Shown one piece after another: positions 8,510-18,008 of a stretch of 64,000 nucleotides of DNA. Every line of letters begins with the position of its first letter. The first letter of the stretch is position 1. The notes beneath the pieces were generated by a model. It was given only the letters and a program-made list of their open reading frames with translations. It did not search any database and was not told the DNA's origin. The position numbers and the translations under genes are program-made. The DNA comes from Acidobacteriota bacterium (lineage in GTDB: Bacteria > Acidobacteriota > Terriglobia > 2-12-FULL-54-10): contig SHUM01000013.1 of NCBI GenBank assembly GCA_009691245.1, forward strand, positions 1-64,000, written 5' to 3'.

Positions 8510-9574
8510 ATGTCAAACGTTACGACGAAGATTGAAGAAATTCTCGGTGTCGACGGCGCCGCGCTGCTCACGCACCAGTGCAGGACCATTTCGAAGGACT
8601 TGCTGCACCTGCCCGGTCCAGACTTCATCGACCGCGTGATGGTGGGCACGGACCGCCCGGTAGCGACGCTGCGCAATTTAGGATATTTGTTCAATCACGG
8701 ACGCTTGAACGGGACCGGATACCTATCGATCCTGCCGGTCGATCAGGGTATCGAGCATTCCGCCGGAGCATCGTTCGCGCCCAACCCCATCTACTTCGAT
8801 CCAGAAAATATCGTACGCCTGGCGATTGAAGGTGGATGCAATGCGGTGGCCACCACGCTCGGCGTGCTGGGCTCGGTCGCGCGCAAGTACGCGCACAAGA
8901 TTCCGTTTATCCTGAAGTACAATCACAATGAGTTAATCTCCTACCCGAACCAGTTTGACCAGATCAAATTCGCCTCCGTCGATCAGGCGTTTGACCAGGG
9001 CTGCGTGGGCGTGGGTGCCACGATTTATTTTGGCTCAGAGGAGTCCAAGCGCCAGATACAAGAGGTTACCGAAACCTTTGCCTATGCGCATGAATTGGGA
9101 ATGTTCACGGTGCTATGGTGCTACCTGCGCAACCCCGCCTTCAAGACCAAGGAAAAGGACTACCACGTTGCCGCTGACCTGACTGGGCAGGCCAACCATC
9201 TTGGCGTCACCATTCAAGCCGACATCATTAAACAGAAACTGCCGGAGAACAACGGCGGATATACCGCGGTAGCGAACTTTGGCAAGACCCACAAGAAGGT
9301 CTATTCCGAGTTAAGTTCGGATCATCCAATCGACCTGACACGCTATCAGGTGGCCAACTGCTACATGGGCCGCTCCGGGCTGATTAACTCCGGCGGAGCC
9401 TCGGGCGACAACGACATTCAGGACGCCGTGCGAACCGCCGTCATCAACAAGCGCGCCGGTGGAACAGGGCTTATCTCCGGGCGCAAAGCCTTCCAGAAGC
9501 CCATGGCCGACGGCGTAAAGATTCTCAACGCCATTCAGGACGTCTATCTCGACAAGGGCATTACCGTAGCCTAA
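8510..9574 (+). CDS. fbaB: Class I fructose-bisphosphate aldolase (FbaB/DhnA type)
   Basis: A 354-residue Schiff-base aldolase of the archaeal/DhnA type, which cleaves fructose 1,6-bisphosphate in glycolysis and gluconeogenesis. Visible family features are [19 protein letters not shown] near residue 68, [21 protein letters not shown], and the C-terminal phosphate loop SGRKAFQKP. The chosen ATG has GGAG 9 nt upstream; a TTG at 8495 would add five residues. The gentisate dioxygenase start lies only 12 nt after the stop, so the two are probably one transcript. Confidence 0.9.
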   Translation: MSNVTTKIEEILGVDGAALLTHQCRTISKDLLHLPGPDFIDRVMVGTDRPVATLRNLGYLFNHGRLNGTGYLSILPVDQGIEHSAGASFAPNPIYFDPENIVRLAIEGGCNAVATTLGVLGSVARKYAHKIPFILKYNHNELISYPNQFDQIKFASVDQAFDQGCVGVGATIYFGSEESKRQIQEVTETFAYAHELGMFTVLWCYLRNPAFKTKEKDYHVAADLTGQANHLGVTIQADIIKQKLPENNGGYTAVANFGKTHKKVYSELSSDHPIDLTRYQVANCYMGRSGLINSGGASGDNDIQDAVRTAVINKRAGGTGLISGRKAFQKPMADGVKILNAIQDVYLDKGITVA

Positions 9575-9586
9575 CTTCACAGGGCG

Positions 9587-10744
9587 ATGTCTGCCGGAGA
9601 TTCCCGCGTGGCCTCGCAACTCTCATCCACGAAAACCACTGCCTCGCCAACCACCACGGCGGCGCGCGACACGTTTCGCGCCGAGATCGAGCAGTGGCAG
9701 ATGGGGCCGCTGTGGGAGATTTACCGCGCCGTGCTGACGCGCGAGCCGCAGCTACGCGAAGTGCCGTACCTGTGGCGCTGGAGCGTGGTGCGCCCGCGGC
9801 TGCTGCGTGCTGGTGAGCTGATCACCGCGCTCGAAGCGGAGCGCCGCGTACTGATGTTTCTGAATCCCAAGAATCCAGCTCGTATCGGCGCGACCGCCAC
9901 TCTCTACGCGGCGGCCCAACTCATCCTACCGGGCGAGACGGCGCGCGCGCATCGGCACTCGCCCGCCGCGCTGCGCTTCCTCATCGAGGGGCGCGGCGCA
10001 TACACGTCGGTCGAAGGCGAGAAAATTTTCATGGAGCCAGGAGACCTGATTCTGACACCGTCAGGTCAGTGGCACGATCACGGCAACGAGGGCAACGATC
10101 CGGTGATGTGGCTCGATGGGTTAGATATTCCCTTCACCGCATTTCTGAACAGCATGTTTCTGGAAGACGGTGCGGAATTGCATCAAGCCGTATCACTGCC
10201 TGCCAACCACTCGGAGACGCTCTACGGTCGCTCCTTGTTCCCCGCCGACTCTTCCGCCGGTGCGCGGCTTTCGCAACCGGGATCGGCATCGCCCGTGCTG
10301 GCTTATCGCTGGGGTGCCGCGCGCGAGGCGCTGGCGTTACTTGCCAAGAGTCAACCGCCTGATCCTTTCGATGGACATCTTCTGCGCTACGCCAACCCCG
10401 CCACCGGCAGCGAGGCGCTGCCCACCATGGGCTGCCGCATCCAGATGATACCCAAAGGTCTGCACACGCGCGCGCACCGGCACACCATCAGCACCGTCTA
10501 CCATGTAGCCGAAGGCAGCGGCTGGTCGGTCATCAACGGTGTGCGCTTTGACTGGCAGAATGGCGACACCCTCGCCGTGCCGACGTGGTGCTGGCATGAG
10601 CACGTGGCGGAGACCGCCGACGCCGTGCTGTTTTCCATAACCGATGAACCCATCCTAAAGCCTTTCGGGCAGATTCGTTGGCAGGAATTCATCGAATCAG
10701 AGCATCAATCCGTGCAATCCAAATTCAGCGAATCCGCGATCTAA
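9587..10744 (+). CDS. Gentisate 1,2-dioxygenase (bicupin)
   Basis: A 385-residue bicupin that opens the gentisate ring with Fe(II) and oxygen to give maleylpyruvate. The first cupin carries the iron-ligand pair in ARAHRHSPAALRFLIEG and the later HDHGN; the second has TRAHRHTISTVYHVAEG and a WHEHVA motif. Length and both cupins match the family. It directly follows the aldolase gene, which is unusual because the maleylpyruvate hydrolase or isomerase expected beside it is absent. A related 1-hydroxy-2-naphthoate or salicylate dioxygenase remains possible. Confidence 0.85.
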   Translation: MSAGDSRVASQLSSTKTTASPTTTAARDTFRAEIEQWQMGPLWEIYRAVLTREPQLREVPYLWRWSVVRPRLLRAGELITALEAERRVLMFLNPKNPARIGATATLYAAAQLILPGETARAHRHSPAALRFLIEGRGAYTSVEGEKIFMEPGDLILTPSGQWHDHGNEGNDPVMWLDGLDIPFTAFLNSMFLEDGAELHQAVSLPANHSETLYGRSLFPADSSAGARLSQPGSASPVLAYRWGAAREALALLAKSQPPDPFDGHLLRYANPATGSEALPTMGCRIQMIPKGLHTRAHRHTISTVYHVAEGSGWSVINGVRFDWQNGDTLAVPTWCWHEHVAETADAVLFSITDEPILKPFGQIRWQEFIESEHQSVQSKFSESAI

Positions 10745-10870
10745 CAAACCCGCCTCGCCAGCGAGCGAACCGGGTGGGACGAGCACGGTGTGCGGCGACT
10801 CGTGCATAAACCGCGCCGGGCGCTGGATTTGAGCGCCCCAGCCCGCTTGCTGACGAGCGCGGCTCTGTTA
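10742..10870. repeat. Degenerate large palindrome, family A (copy A4)
   Basis: The left arm TAACAAACCCGCCTCGCCAG and the right arm ending GAGCGCGGCTCTGTTA are degenerate complements around a longer loop. The left end is the TAA stop codon of the dioxygenase, and the right end overlaps the hemW -10 box. Confidence 0.6.
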
Positions 10871-10874
10871 CAGT
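10869..10874 (+). promoter_or_regulatory. -10 box 6 nt before hemW start
   Basis: TACAGT ends 6 nt before the ATG at 10881. With the usual 6-7 nt from -10 to transcription start, the mRNA would begin on the start codon. There is no Shine-Dalgarno. Confidence 0.4.
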
Positions 10875-10880
10875 AATCAC

Positions 10881-12056
10881 ATGGCCGCTGGTATCTATCT
10901 CAGCATTCCGTTCTGCCGGCAGAAGTGTACCTACTGCAACTTCGCCTCGGAGGCACGCGCCTTCTCTGCGCTGCCGTCCTACCTCTCTGCACTGAGCAAA
11001 GAAATAGCGCAGAGCTCCGCTCGCTGGGAGCAGGCCGGACTTCCGCGTTATGAAGGCGCGCCAGCTGACAGCATTTTCATGGGCGGCGGCACACCGGGAC
11101 TTCTGAACGGTGGTCAGCTACGGAATCTGATTCTGTCCATCTCGGCGCGATTCTCCCTGGAGCCGGATGCTGAAATCACCATCGAGGCCAGCCCGGAAAA
11201 TATAGGTTCCGAAGGAGGCGCCGAACGGGCCGCCGAGTGGGCCGCGGCGGGAGTGAATCGCGTCAGTATGGGAGTGCAGTCGATGGTTGAACGCGAGTTG
11301 CGCGCCGTCGGGCGCCAGCATACCGCCGCCACGGTAGCCGAGGCCTGCAACCATCTGCGGCAGGTGGGAATCTACAACATCAGCATCGACCTCATCGCCG
11401 GACTCCCGCACCAGACCGCAGAAAGTTGGCAGGGGTCCCTGGATGCGGCGTTGGCGTTGGGCGTTCCGCACATCTCCGTGTATATGTTGGAAGTGGACGA
11501 GAACAGCCGCTTGGGCGGCGAGCTGCTGCGCGCTGGTCCTCGCTACGGCGCCGGCGCTGTCCCGCCGGAAGAAGCGATCGTCGAATTCTATTTTCAAGCG
11601 ATGGCGCGACTCAATAGCAATGGATATGAACACTACGAAATATCCAACTTTGCCCAGCCAGGACGGGCCTCGCGGCATAATGAAAAGTATTGGACCGCGG
11701 CTCCCTACTTCGGATTCGGCGTGGATGCCCACTCTTACGATGGCCACCACCGCTGGGCCAACACCGATTCCATTGACAGCTATCTGCAAGGCATCGAGAG
11801 CAACGCGCTCATTTTCAATGAGCCCCGCGCCTTGAGCGACACGGAACGTCGTGAAGAAAGATTTTTCCTCGGCTTGCGCCGCCGCGAGGGGATTCAGCTT
11901 GACCATCGGGATGTAGAGAATGCGGAGGTGACAGCACAGATTAATAGCTGTATTGCATCCGGTTGGGTTGAGCGTAATGAGGGAAGAGTCCGCCTCACCA
12001 ATCAAGGTGTAGTTTTCTCAAACGAAGTTTTTGCGGGATTTCTGGGTATTGCCTGA
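10881..12056 (+). CDS. hemW: Radical SAM heme chaperone HemW
   Basis: A 391-residue radical SAM protein. The 4Fe-4S motif C12-x3-C16-x2-C19 followed by Asn-Phe (CRQKCTYCNF) is at the very N-terminus, then GGGTPGLL (SAM binding) and SMGVQSMVERELRAVGRQHT. The C-terminal domain has SRHNEKYWTAAPYFGFGVDAH, typical of HemW rather than coproporphyrinogen dehydrogenase HemN, since the extra HemN N-terminal extension is missing. HemW binds heme and inserts it into respiratory enzymes. It is monocistronic here. Confidence 0.9.
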   Translation: MAAGIYLSIPFCRQKCTYCNFASEARAFSALPSYLSALSKEIAQSSARWEQAGLPRYEGAPADSIFMGGGTPGLLNGGQLRNLILSISARFSLEPDAEITIEASPENIGSEGGAERAAEWAAAGVNRVSMGVQSMVERELRAVGRQHTAATVAEACNHLRQVGIYNISIDLIAGLPHQTAESWQGSLDAALALGVPHISVYMLEVDENSRLGGELLRAGPRYGAGAVPPEEAIVEFYFQAMARLNSNGYEHYEISNFAQPGRASRHNEKYWTAAPYFGFGVDAHSYDGHHRWANTDSIDSYLQGIESNALIFNEPRALSDTERREERFFLGLRRREGIQLDHRDVENAEVTAQINSCIASGWVERNEGRVRLTNQGVVFSNEVFAGFLGIA

Positions 12057-12121
12057 GGAAAGGAGAGCAGAACAGGAAACCTGGAAATAGAAATACGGCA
12101 CAGGAAGAAAGCGCGAGTACC

Positions 12122-12451
12122 TTAGTTTTCGCGGACAAACTCGTAGCGTTCGATAGTGGCTGCAATCCCCACATGTGAGGAGCTTCCGTTGCCATTCTGC
12201 GCGACACGCACAACCTTACCGATACACTTGATGCGCACCGGGCTCCCCTTGGTTAGCGGTTCGGGAAGAGTCATGAGGAACTCGACTGAGGTTCCCACAC
12301 TCATCGGCGACTGGAAATCAAAGTAGATCCCGCTGGAGCTTACATCGCGTGTCTGCACTGTCTGCGCGCCGTTCTTGGCATTCTCCGGTCGGATGGAGAC
12401 TGGCAGTTGCATCGGGAACCGACGGGCTCGGCGTTTGTCAGTGGCGTTCAT
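12122..12451 (-). CDS. PilZ domain protein
   Basis: A 109-residue single-domain PilZ protein. RRARRFPMQLPV at the N-terminus matches the RxxxR di-GMP contact, and TRDVSSSGIYFD matches the (D/N)xSxxG motif about 25 residues on. These together indicate cyclic di-GMP binding. It lies downstream of the helicase gene on the same strand with 227 bp between, so it may have its own promoter. No other c-di-GMP genes are nearby, so its output is unknown. Confidence 0.85.
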   Translation of the reverse strand: MNATDKRRARRFPMQLPVSIRPENAKNGAQTVQTRDVSSSGIYFDFQSPMSVGTSVEFLMTLPEPLTKGSPVRIKCIGKVVRVAQNGNGSSSHVGIAATIERYEFVREN

Positions 12452-12678
12452 GCAAGACCTCTCTGCCTGCTGTAATAATTTCTACTGCTACTTACACTTT
12501 CGATTCTCCGCTACACGTGGTCTTCACGCAATAGTCCGCTGGTCCTATTATGGGTAGGAGGTAACTAGTACTAATATCAGCTTGGAGCCCCTCGCCTAAA
12601 TCTACGGAACCTTCAGTGGATCATCAACTTATCACTGCTTGAGTTTGTCATGTATCCATTTGCCGATCCAGTTTTCGT

Positions 12679-15600
12679 TTAATTGTCGCGCTGCTCATGC
12701 TGAGGGCAAATGGGACGATAGGCGCAGTTGCGGCAAGTCATGAAACCGGGCTGGGCGGGAAACGACTCGGCGGAAATGCGCTGATGTGCATCCTTGAATT
12801 CATCCTCTAGTGCGATCAACTCATCCGCGCTGCGTGAGGTGTGGAGAAGCTCCTGTCCGGTCAAGTTACACAGGGCGATGGCCTCCGGCTTGACGCCCAG
12901 CACCTTGCGGCATGCTTCAGCATAGAGCGTCAACTGACGCATCTCATCGGTTTCCTTCTGCGTCTTCGGCCGCCCGGTCTTGAACTCCAGCAACTCCACC
13001 TCTCCTGCTTCATTGCGATGCACCTGATCGATTCTGCCGGTAACGCGGCAGCCTCCAAACTGCATCTCGAAAGGCTTTTCCTGGTGCAGTAGCTTGATCT
13101 TCCGCTCTTTCCACGCATCACGGAGTTGCTTAAGCTGCGCCATCCCCTGCTCGCGATACTTGGCCTCCTGAAGCGAATCGTCCATCGATACCTTGTCCCA
13201 ATGCTGATTCAGAATCGCTTCGACTTCGAGGTCGGATAAATCCTTGCGCATTTCGCAGACGAGACGAACCACTTCGCGCGCAGCGGCATGCATCACCGTC
13301 CCAAACAGCAGAGCGGGCGCGGCGGGAACGGGAATTTGCAGAACATAGCCAAAGTAGTATTTTAAGGGACAATCCAGGTAGCTTTCCAACTGCGAGATAC
13401 TCAGTGACACCGGGCGGGTGGCATCCTCGCGCCGTGGGACCAGACCAAGCGGCAACGATTGCGTGGCAGCATTCACCCGATCCAATGCAGCGTGTAGAAC
13501 GGGAGATACAATGGGCCGCGTCCAAACCAGATCGGAAGGCGGCACGTCCCGCAAGTCATCCACAAAAGGCGATGGCCGGCTGGCCTCATTCGACACGGTT
13601 ACCAACGTCAGTGACTCACGAGCCCGTGTGAGTGCGACATAGAACAGCCTCCGCTCCTCTTCCAGATGATAGTCACCCGTGGGCAGCGCCCCTTTCCACA
13701 GCTCCTCCGGAAGCGCGATCAATGGCTTGCGATTCGCTGTTGGGATTGATCGGCGTACCAACCTCCAGGCAAACACATGGTCGAATTCCAGCCCCTTCGA
13801 CGCATGAATCGTCATCAATTGCACGCGGCCCAAGGGATATTTACTTGCCTCCGCGGCGCCCCCGGAACTTATGCTTTCTCCGGCGAGTTCCCCGGCGGCG
13901 AACAGCTCCGTCTGTCCTCCGGCGGGCGCGGCCGGTTCACTGCGTCCGCGCTTTCCTCCCACCAAATTACGGGTGAACTCCGGTTCCTCATCATCCGGCA
14001 GAGTGATCCTGCCGCCTGCTTCCTCGAAGTAGCCAAAGTATTCGAGAAATTCCTCGAGCAATCCCGTCTCGCATTTTTCCTCATTCCATGTTTCGAAGAA
14101 CTCCCGGAAAGTCTTCAGCGGCGTGCGCTCTGACTCCGCACGCGGAAGGCCGATATCGTCGGCCAGCAGAGGAAACCACGCTGCTACGCGCACCTCCGTC
14201 GCGCGCTGGCGACAGCACAGGAGAAACTTTGTAAAATCGTCGCAGCCCGTCCATGCCGCTTTTGACGCCGCCAGCGAAAGACTTATCCGCTCACGGCTGG
14301 CGCGCTTGCAACACTCCGCGAACACTTCGTCCGGCATATTCCAGCGCGAACTGCGAGCGAATGATCGCAGCACTCGCGCCATGCTAACACTGTCTTGCGA
14401 ATCGCCGATGACGCGCAGAAACGCAATCAAGTCGCGCACCACGGGCAGATCGTTGATTGCCAACCCACGAATCGCAAACGGAATCCCCCGCTCACGCAAT
14501 GCATTGACCAGCAACTGGCGGTGCGCGTGCGCGCGATACAGCACGGCAAAGCTGGAATAGTCGATGACCTTGTCTACGCCAGTGGAATTGGCCTGCGCCT
14601 CCGTGACAGAGCGCGCGATCTCGTCCGCCGTGTGGCGAGCCTGCGCGTGCTCGTTGGCAAACTCCCACACTTCCACCTGCGGTCCGGCAGGCCTGCTGGC
14701 AATGAGTTTTTTGTCCGGCAGATAGCGATTCTTATTGCGAGAGATTGCGCTACCCGCCACGGAAAGAATTTTGTCGGTGGAGCGGTAGTTGCGGTCCAGC
14801 ACGACGCGCGCGTGCCCGGCGAACTGCTCGCGAAACTGATCGAAGCTGGCGAAGCTCGCCCCGCGAAACCGGTAGATCGCCTGATCATCATCGCCCACCA
14901 CGGTGATGTTGTGGGGCTCCCCCGCCAGTCGCCGCAGCAGTTCGAACTGCGCCGTGTTGGTGTCCTGGAATTCGTCCACCAAAATGAAGCGAAACTCCGC
15001 TCGCAGGCGCGAGAGCAACTCAGGGGAGTCATCGAGTAGGCGCACTGCGCGTGAGATCATCGCGCCATAACTCAGGTAGTTCTGTTGCTCCTGCATCTCC
15101 TCCAGCAATTGATAGACGCGCGCCACCTCACGCTGGCGCTTGAGTTCGGCCTCGAACTCCGCCACCGGATCAATCACCTTCTTCGGCTTGCGTTGCTTGC
15201 TTCCAATCGCTTCTGGCTCTGCTAGTGCGAGGGGCGGACCCGCCACTGCCAAGCGGTGAACATAGTCATTGTAATCGCCCGGAGAAACGAGGTTGTCGTG
15301 GCAGCGCGATGCAAAATCGACCAAGTCGCTCAGGAACTGCCCAGGGTTGGATACTTTGAAGTAATGATCGAGATCCAGCTTATCGAGATTACGGCGCAGA
15401 AATATCCACTGATCAATCTTGTCGAGCGGGCGACTGTCGGTCTCGCTGCCGATCAGATCATTGCAAAACGAATGGAACGTGGAGAATCGCGCCCCTGCCG
15501 CGGCTGACCCGAAGCGCTCGGCAGCGCGCTGGCGCATCTCCGAAGCGGCTTTGCGCGAGAACGTCAGCGCCAGGATGTTCTCCGGCTTGAGGCCCTTGAC

Positions 15601-15735
15601 CTCACTTAAAAGATGTCCGACACGCTCGATCAGCACACGCGTCTTACCCGTGCCCGCGCCGGCCACAATCAGCAACGGCCCTTCGCCGTATTCCACGGCC
15701 CGCCGCTGCTCGGCATTTAGTTTGATATTCGGCAT
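12679..15735 (-). CDS. Single-chain UvrD-type helicase fused to RecB-like nuclease
   Basis: The protein has 1018 residues. The superfamily 1A helicase motifs appear in order: AGAGTGKTRVLIERV (Walker A, residues 25-39), LVDEFQDTN, VGDDDQAIYRFRGA, VLDRNYRS, LMTIHASKGLEFDHVFAW and FYVALTRARESL. The C-terminal quarter is a PD-(D/E)xK nuclease with GRIDQVHR and LLEFKTGRPK as the metal/catalytic strand. A cysteine in YLDCPLKYYFGY and a C-terminal C-x2-C-x5-C (CRNCAYRPIC) form the Fe-S staple known from AddB. The architecture suggests a one-protein DNA end-processing enzyme replacing AddAB or RecBCD. TACAAT lies 12 nt before the start. Confidence 0.9.
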   Translation of the reverse strand: MPNIKLNAEQRRAVEYGEGPLLIVAGAGTGKTRVLIERVGHLLSEVKGLKPENILALTFSRKAASEMRQRAAERFGSAAAGARFSTFHSFCNDLIGSETDSRPLDKIDQWIFLRRNLDKLDLDHYFKVSNPGQFLSDLVDFASRCHDNLVSPGDYNDYVHRLAVAGPPLALAEPEAIGSKQRKPKKVIDPVAEFEAELKRQREVARVYQLLEEMQEQQNYLSYGAMISRAVRLLDDSPELLSRLRAEFRFILVDEFQDTNTAQFELLRRLAGEPHNITVVGDDDQAIYRFRGASFASFDQFREQFAGHARVVLDRNYRSTDKILSVAGSAISRNKNRYLPDKKLIASRPAGPQVEVWEFANEHAQARHTADEIARSVTEAQANSTGVDKVIDYSSFAVLYRAHAHRQLLVNALRERGIPFAIRGLAINDLPVVRDLIAFLRVIGDSQDSVSMARVLRSFARSSRWNMPDEVFAECCKRASRERISLSLAASKAAWTGCDDFTKFLLCCRQRATEVRVAAWFPLLADDIGLPRAESERTPLKTFREFFETWNEEKCETGLLEEFLEYFGYFEEAGGRITLPDDEEPEFTRNLVGGKRGRSEPAAPAGGQTELFAAGELAGESISSGGAAEASKYPLGRVQLMTIHASKGLEFDHVFAWRLVRRSIPTANRKPLIALPEELWKGALPTGDYHLEEERRLFYVALTRARESLTLVTVSNEASRPSPFVDDLRDVPPSDLVWTRPIVSPVLHAALDRVNAATQSLPLGLVPRREDATRPVSLSISQLESYLDCPLKYYFGYVLQIPVPAAPALLFGTVMHAAAREVVRLVCEMRKDLSDLEVEAILNQHWDKVSMDDSLQEAKYREQGMAQLKQLRDAWKERKIKLLHQEKPFEMQFGGCRVTGRIDQVHRNEAGEVELLEFKTGRPKTQKETDEMRQLTLYAEACRKVLGVKPEAIALCNLTGQELLHTSRSADELIALEDEFKDAHQRISAESFPAQPGFMTCRNCAYRPICPQHEQRDN

Positions 15736-15892
15736 GGGTCACCAATAATTGTACCGGGCGGAGGACAATTTTCGCGGTTAATTCCCGCTATATAATTCGA
15801 AAACGTAAGCCCGCGGTCGGCAGGCCTCCTACTCATGTAATTGTGTGTCCAAGCAACTCGGAATAGAGTGCTTTGTCCTGCCGCAAATTCGC

Positions 15893-15922
15893 TTGACATT
15901 ACACGAACGCAGGCAGCTTAAT
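15893..15922 (+). promoter_or_regulatory. Sigma70-like promoter upstream of the broken lipocalin-like gene
   Basis: A consensus TTGACA (15893-15898) is followed by an 18-nt spacer and CTTAAT (15917-15922), 71 nt before the GTG start. Confidence 0.4.
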
Positions 15923-15992
15923 TGTCAACGATAGGGGTCTGGAGCCCCTCCAGCCGTCGGCTTTGCCGCCGCATCACCGAAAGGAGATCACC

Positions 15993-16463
15993 GTGCGCGT
16001 ACACATCTTCGGAATCACCCTCGCGTTTATCCTGGCCAGCGGCAGTTTGCATGCCCAGCAGAACCCTCTTATGGGCACCTGAAAGACGAATCCGGCAAAA
16101 TCCAAGGTTTCCCTTGGCTCACCGGCTATTACGCAGGTGGCCAAATACGAGCCTGTTGGCGGTGGGGCCGTGAAGTACACGTCGGATCGGGTCGCCTCCG
16201 ACGGCACGAAAAGTCGCATCGAATTCACGGCCTTCATGAACGGGTCACTGGCCCCCTACAAGGGAGTGGCGGGCCGCGACGCGATCAAAATCAAGAAAAT
16301 CGACCCCAACACCTATGAGGTTTTCTACCTGAACGCCGGGCAGGTCGTTCAGATCAACTTCTGGATCGTTTCCCCGGACGGCAAGACAATGTCCACCGTC
16401 TCCACCGGCGTGGGTACCGACAACAAGGTTTATAGCCGCCTCGTGGTCGCCGACAAGCAATAG
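15993..16463 (+). pseudogene. Exported lipocalin-like protein interrupted by in-frame TGA
   Basis: A GTG start at 15993 follows AAGGAG by 6 nt and encodes a signal peptide (VRVHIFGITLAFILASG, then LHAQQ). Codon 30 (16080-16082) is TGA, and the same frame then continues open for another 127 codons to the stop at 16461-16463. The interrupted position is NPLMGT-stop-KTNPAKSK; the common acidobacterial exported family has GTWKLN at this spot, so a single TGG-to-TGA change explains it. The rest (YEPVGGGAVKYTSD, SPDGKTMSTVSTG) is well preserved, which suggests a very recent mutation or a sequencing error. TGA is a normal stop in this genome. The downstream half could restart at GTG 16137 but would lack the signal. 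Confidence 0.8.
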
Positions 16464-16615
16464 CAACATAGCGGATAGTTGGTAGCGTAGCCACGTCATC
16501 CCGGCTGGCTGGATTGCCGTGGCAGGTCATGCCGAATTCCGACACGGAACAAGATACCCTTGCTGTGCCGGAATCATTGCTGGGAAGGTGAGGATGGACC
16601 ATCGGGAGATCGTGC

Positions 16616-16621
16616 TACGAT
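16616..16621 (+). promoter_or_regulatory. -10 box 6 nt before the 2Fe-2S gene start
   Basis: TACGAT ends 6 nt before the ATG at 16628, the same geometry as at hemW and rsmA. There is no Shine-Dalgarno. Confidence 0.4.
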
Positions 16622-16627
16622 CAAGTC

Positions 16628-16978
16628 ATGGGTGCTGATCGCTTCAACGTGCCGCTCTACCGCCCTTTCGAAAAACTCATCTCCATCACGGTGCGTGGCA
16701 AGCAGATGCAGGTTCCGGAGAACCAGATACTGTTGCGCGCCTTTCAGTATCTCTGTCCCGAGACCATCCCTTATGGCCGCTATTGCTGGAACGAGGAGTG
16801 CCAGTACTGCCGCGTGGTGATCCGCAAGTCAGACAGCGACAAGGTTTCGCAGGCGCTCTCCTGCAAGCTGATGGCAGAAGAAGGTTTGCAAGTCATGGAA
16901 CTCGCCCCCGAGCTGCAATGGAACCTGAGCCAGTTGTTTCAGGAAACCGCTCAAGACCCCATGCCTACGGACGAATAG
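16628..16978 (+). CDS. Small 2Fe-2S ferredoxin-like protein
   Basis: A 116-residue protein with the ferredoxin/NuoG-type cluster motif C53-x4-C58-x2-C61-x17-C79 (CWNEECQYC, then LSC). A further cysteine is at C43. The beta-grasp start is seen in LISITVRGKQMQVPENQ. It resembles the 2Fe-2S domain found at the N-terminus of NuoG or formate dehydrogenase alpha subunits, but here it stands alone, so it is probably a soluble electron carrier of unknown partner. Its last 14 nt overlap the 3' end of the convergent GNAT gene. Confidence 0.75.
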   Translation: MGADRFNVPLYRPFEKLISITVRGKQMQVPENQILLRAFQYLCPETIPYGRYCWNEECQYCRVVIRKSDSDKVSQALSCKLMAEEGLQVMELAPELQWNLSQLFQETAQDPMPTDE

Positions 16979-18008
16979 CCAATCCGTCTACAAGTGACTC
17001 CTGTCCTTGCGAACCAGATTCCCAGGCAAATGCCGGAAAACTTTGCATCGTGGAGAACCCTGCTCTTCGATATAGATTCATGGCGCCGCCGTTGGCGTCG
17101 GTGGCGGTCAGGGTTACGGCCTGGAAGCCACGGGCGGCCAGCACGTCCAGCGCCCGCTGCAACAGACTGTACCCCACTCCAGCCCCCTGCTGTTCTGGGG
17201 AAACGCACAACTGGGTGATGTGCGCCACTCCCGGACTGACCACGCTGGTAAGCAACATTCCACACGGCTGGCCATCAAGATGCGCGAGGGGAGTCGCTTC
17301 TGGATCGTGCCCGCCGTCTCGATACGCCAGCAGCGACGCGGGCGGACAAAACTCCCCGCAGCCGGGATAGTGAATGATGTTGTCGAGAAAGCGTAATGCA
17401 CCAGCCTGGGTGCGGTATTGGTCGCTGACCTCGCAGTCCACGTGCCCTGCGTAGGAACGCGTAATAAGATTCGCGGAATCAAGAAATTTTCCGGCCTCCC
17501 ACTCGGAAATCACTAACCCGAAAGGCAAATGTGTGGCGGAGGCTGAGGGCACCGATGACAGCTTCAGCTTCAAAAAGCTACGTCCAAAGCAGGTGTACCC
17601 GCGCCCGGCGAACAGCGCGCGCACGGCGGGCGTATCGATGTGCAGCAACTGCGCCTCGATGCGTCGCACGCCGGGAATGGCCTCTAAAGTCTCCAGCGTG
17701 TGCGCGAGCAGAAGACTGTAGATGGCGTCATTGCGCCAGTCAGGGCAGGCAAACACATCGCCGACCAACCCCTTGCCCGCTTCGCAAACGTAGAAAGTGA
17801 AGCCCACGGCGCGACCGTTGCTCATCGCCGCGTAACCGGTCAGCGCACGCCCATCCAGGAAGCGCCGTATCATGCCGACGGTCGCCGTATAGTCCCACAG
17901 AAGGTTGTCCCGCCATGCGCGAGCCTCATCCGCCAGCAGCGACTCCATCGCTTCGGTGTGCAAATGGCGCAGATCAACTATTTCAACGGAATTTTCCATA
18001 ACAGACAT
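16965..18008 (-). CDS. Tandem GNAT acetyltransferase, last gene of the his operon
   Basis: A 347-residue protein with two GNAT-fold halves. The first has VGDVFACPDWRNDAIYSLLL around residue 80-100. The second has the acetyl-CoA loop in LCVSPEQQGAGVGYSLLQRA near residue 260 and ends with NLYRRAGFSTM. The second half has the complete Q/RxxGxG/A loop and is probably the active one. Its ATG shares one base with the hisA stop (TGATG), so translation is coupled. The substrate is unknown, and a direct role in histidine synthesis is not supported by known biochemistry. Confidence 0.8.
   Translation of the reverse strand: MSVMENSVEIVDLRHLHTEAMESLLADEARAWRDNLLWDYTATVGMIRRFLDGRALTGYAAMSNGRAVGFTFYVCEAGKGLVGDVFACPDWRNDAIYSLLLAHTLETLEAIPGVRRIEAQLLHIDTPAVRALFAGRGYTCFGRSFLKLKLSSVPSASATHLPFGLVISEWEAGKFLDSANLITRSYAGHVDCEVSDQYRTQAGALRFLDNIIHYPGCGEFCPPASLLAYRDGGHDPEATPLAHLDGQPCGMLLTSVVSPGVAHITQLCVSPEQQGAGVGYSLLQRALDVLAARGFQAVTLTATDANGGAMNLYRRAGFSTMQSFPAFAWESGSQGQESLVDGLAIRP

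Noticed and set aside
16080-16082. TGA read as Trp (recoded genetic code)
   Set aside because: TGA is a working stop in many nearby genes, including ATGA overlaps in the his operon, so recoding is not supported.
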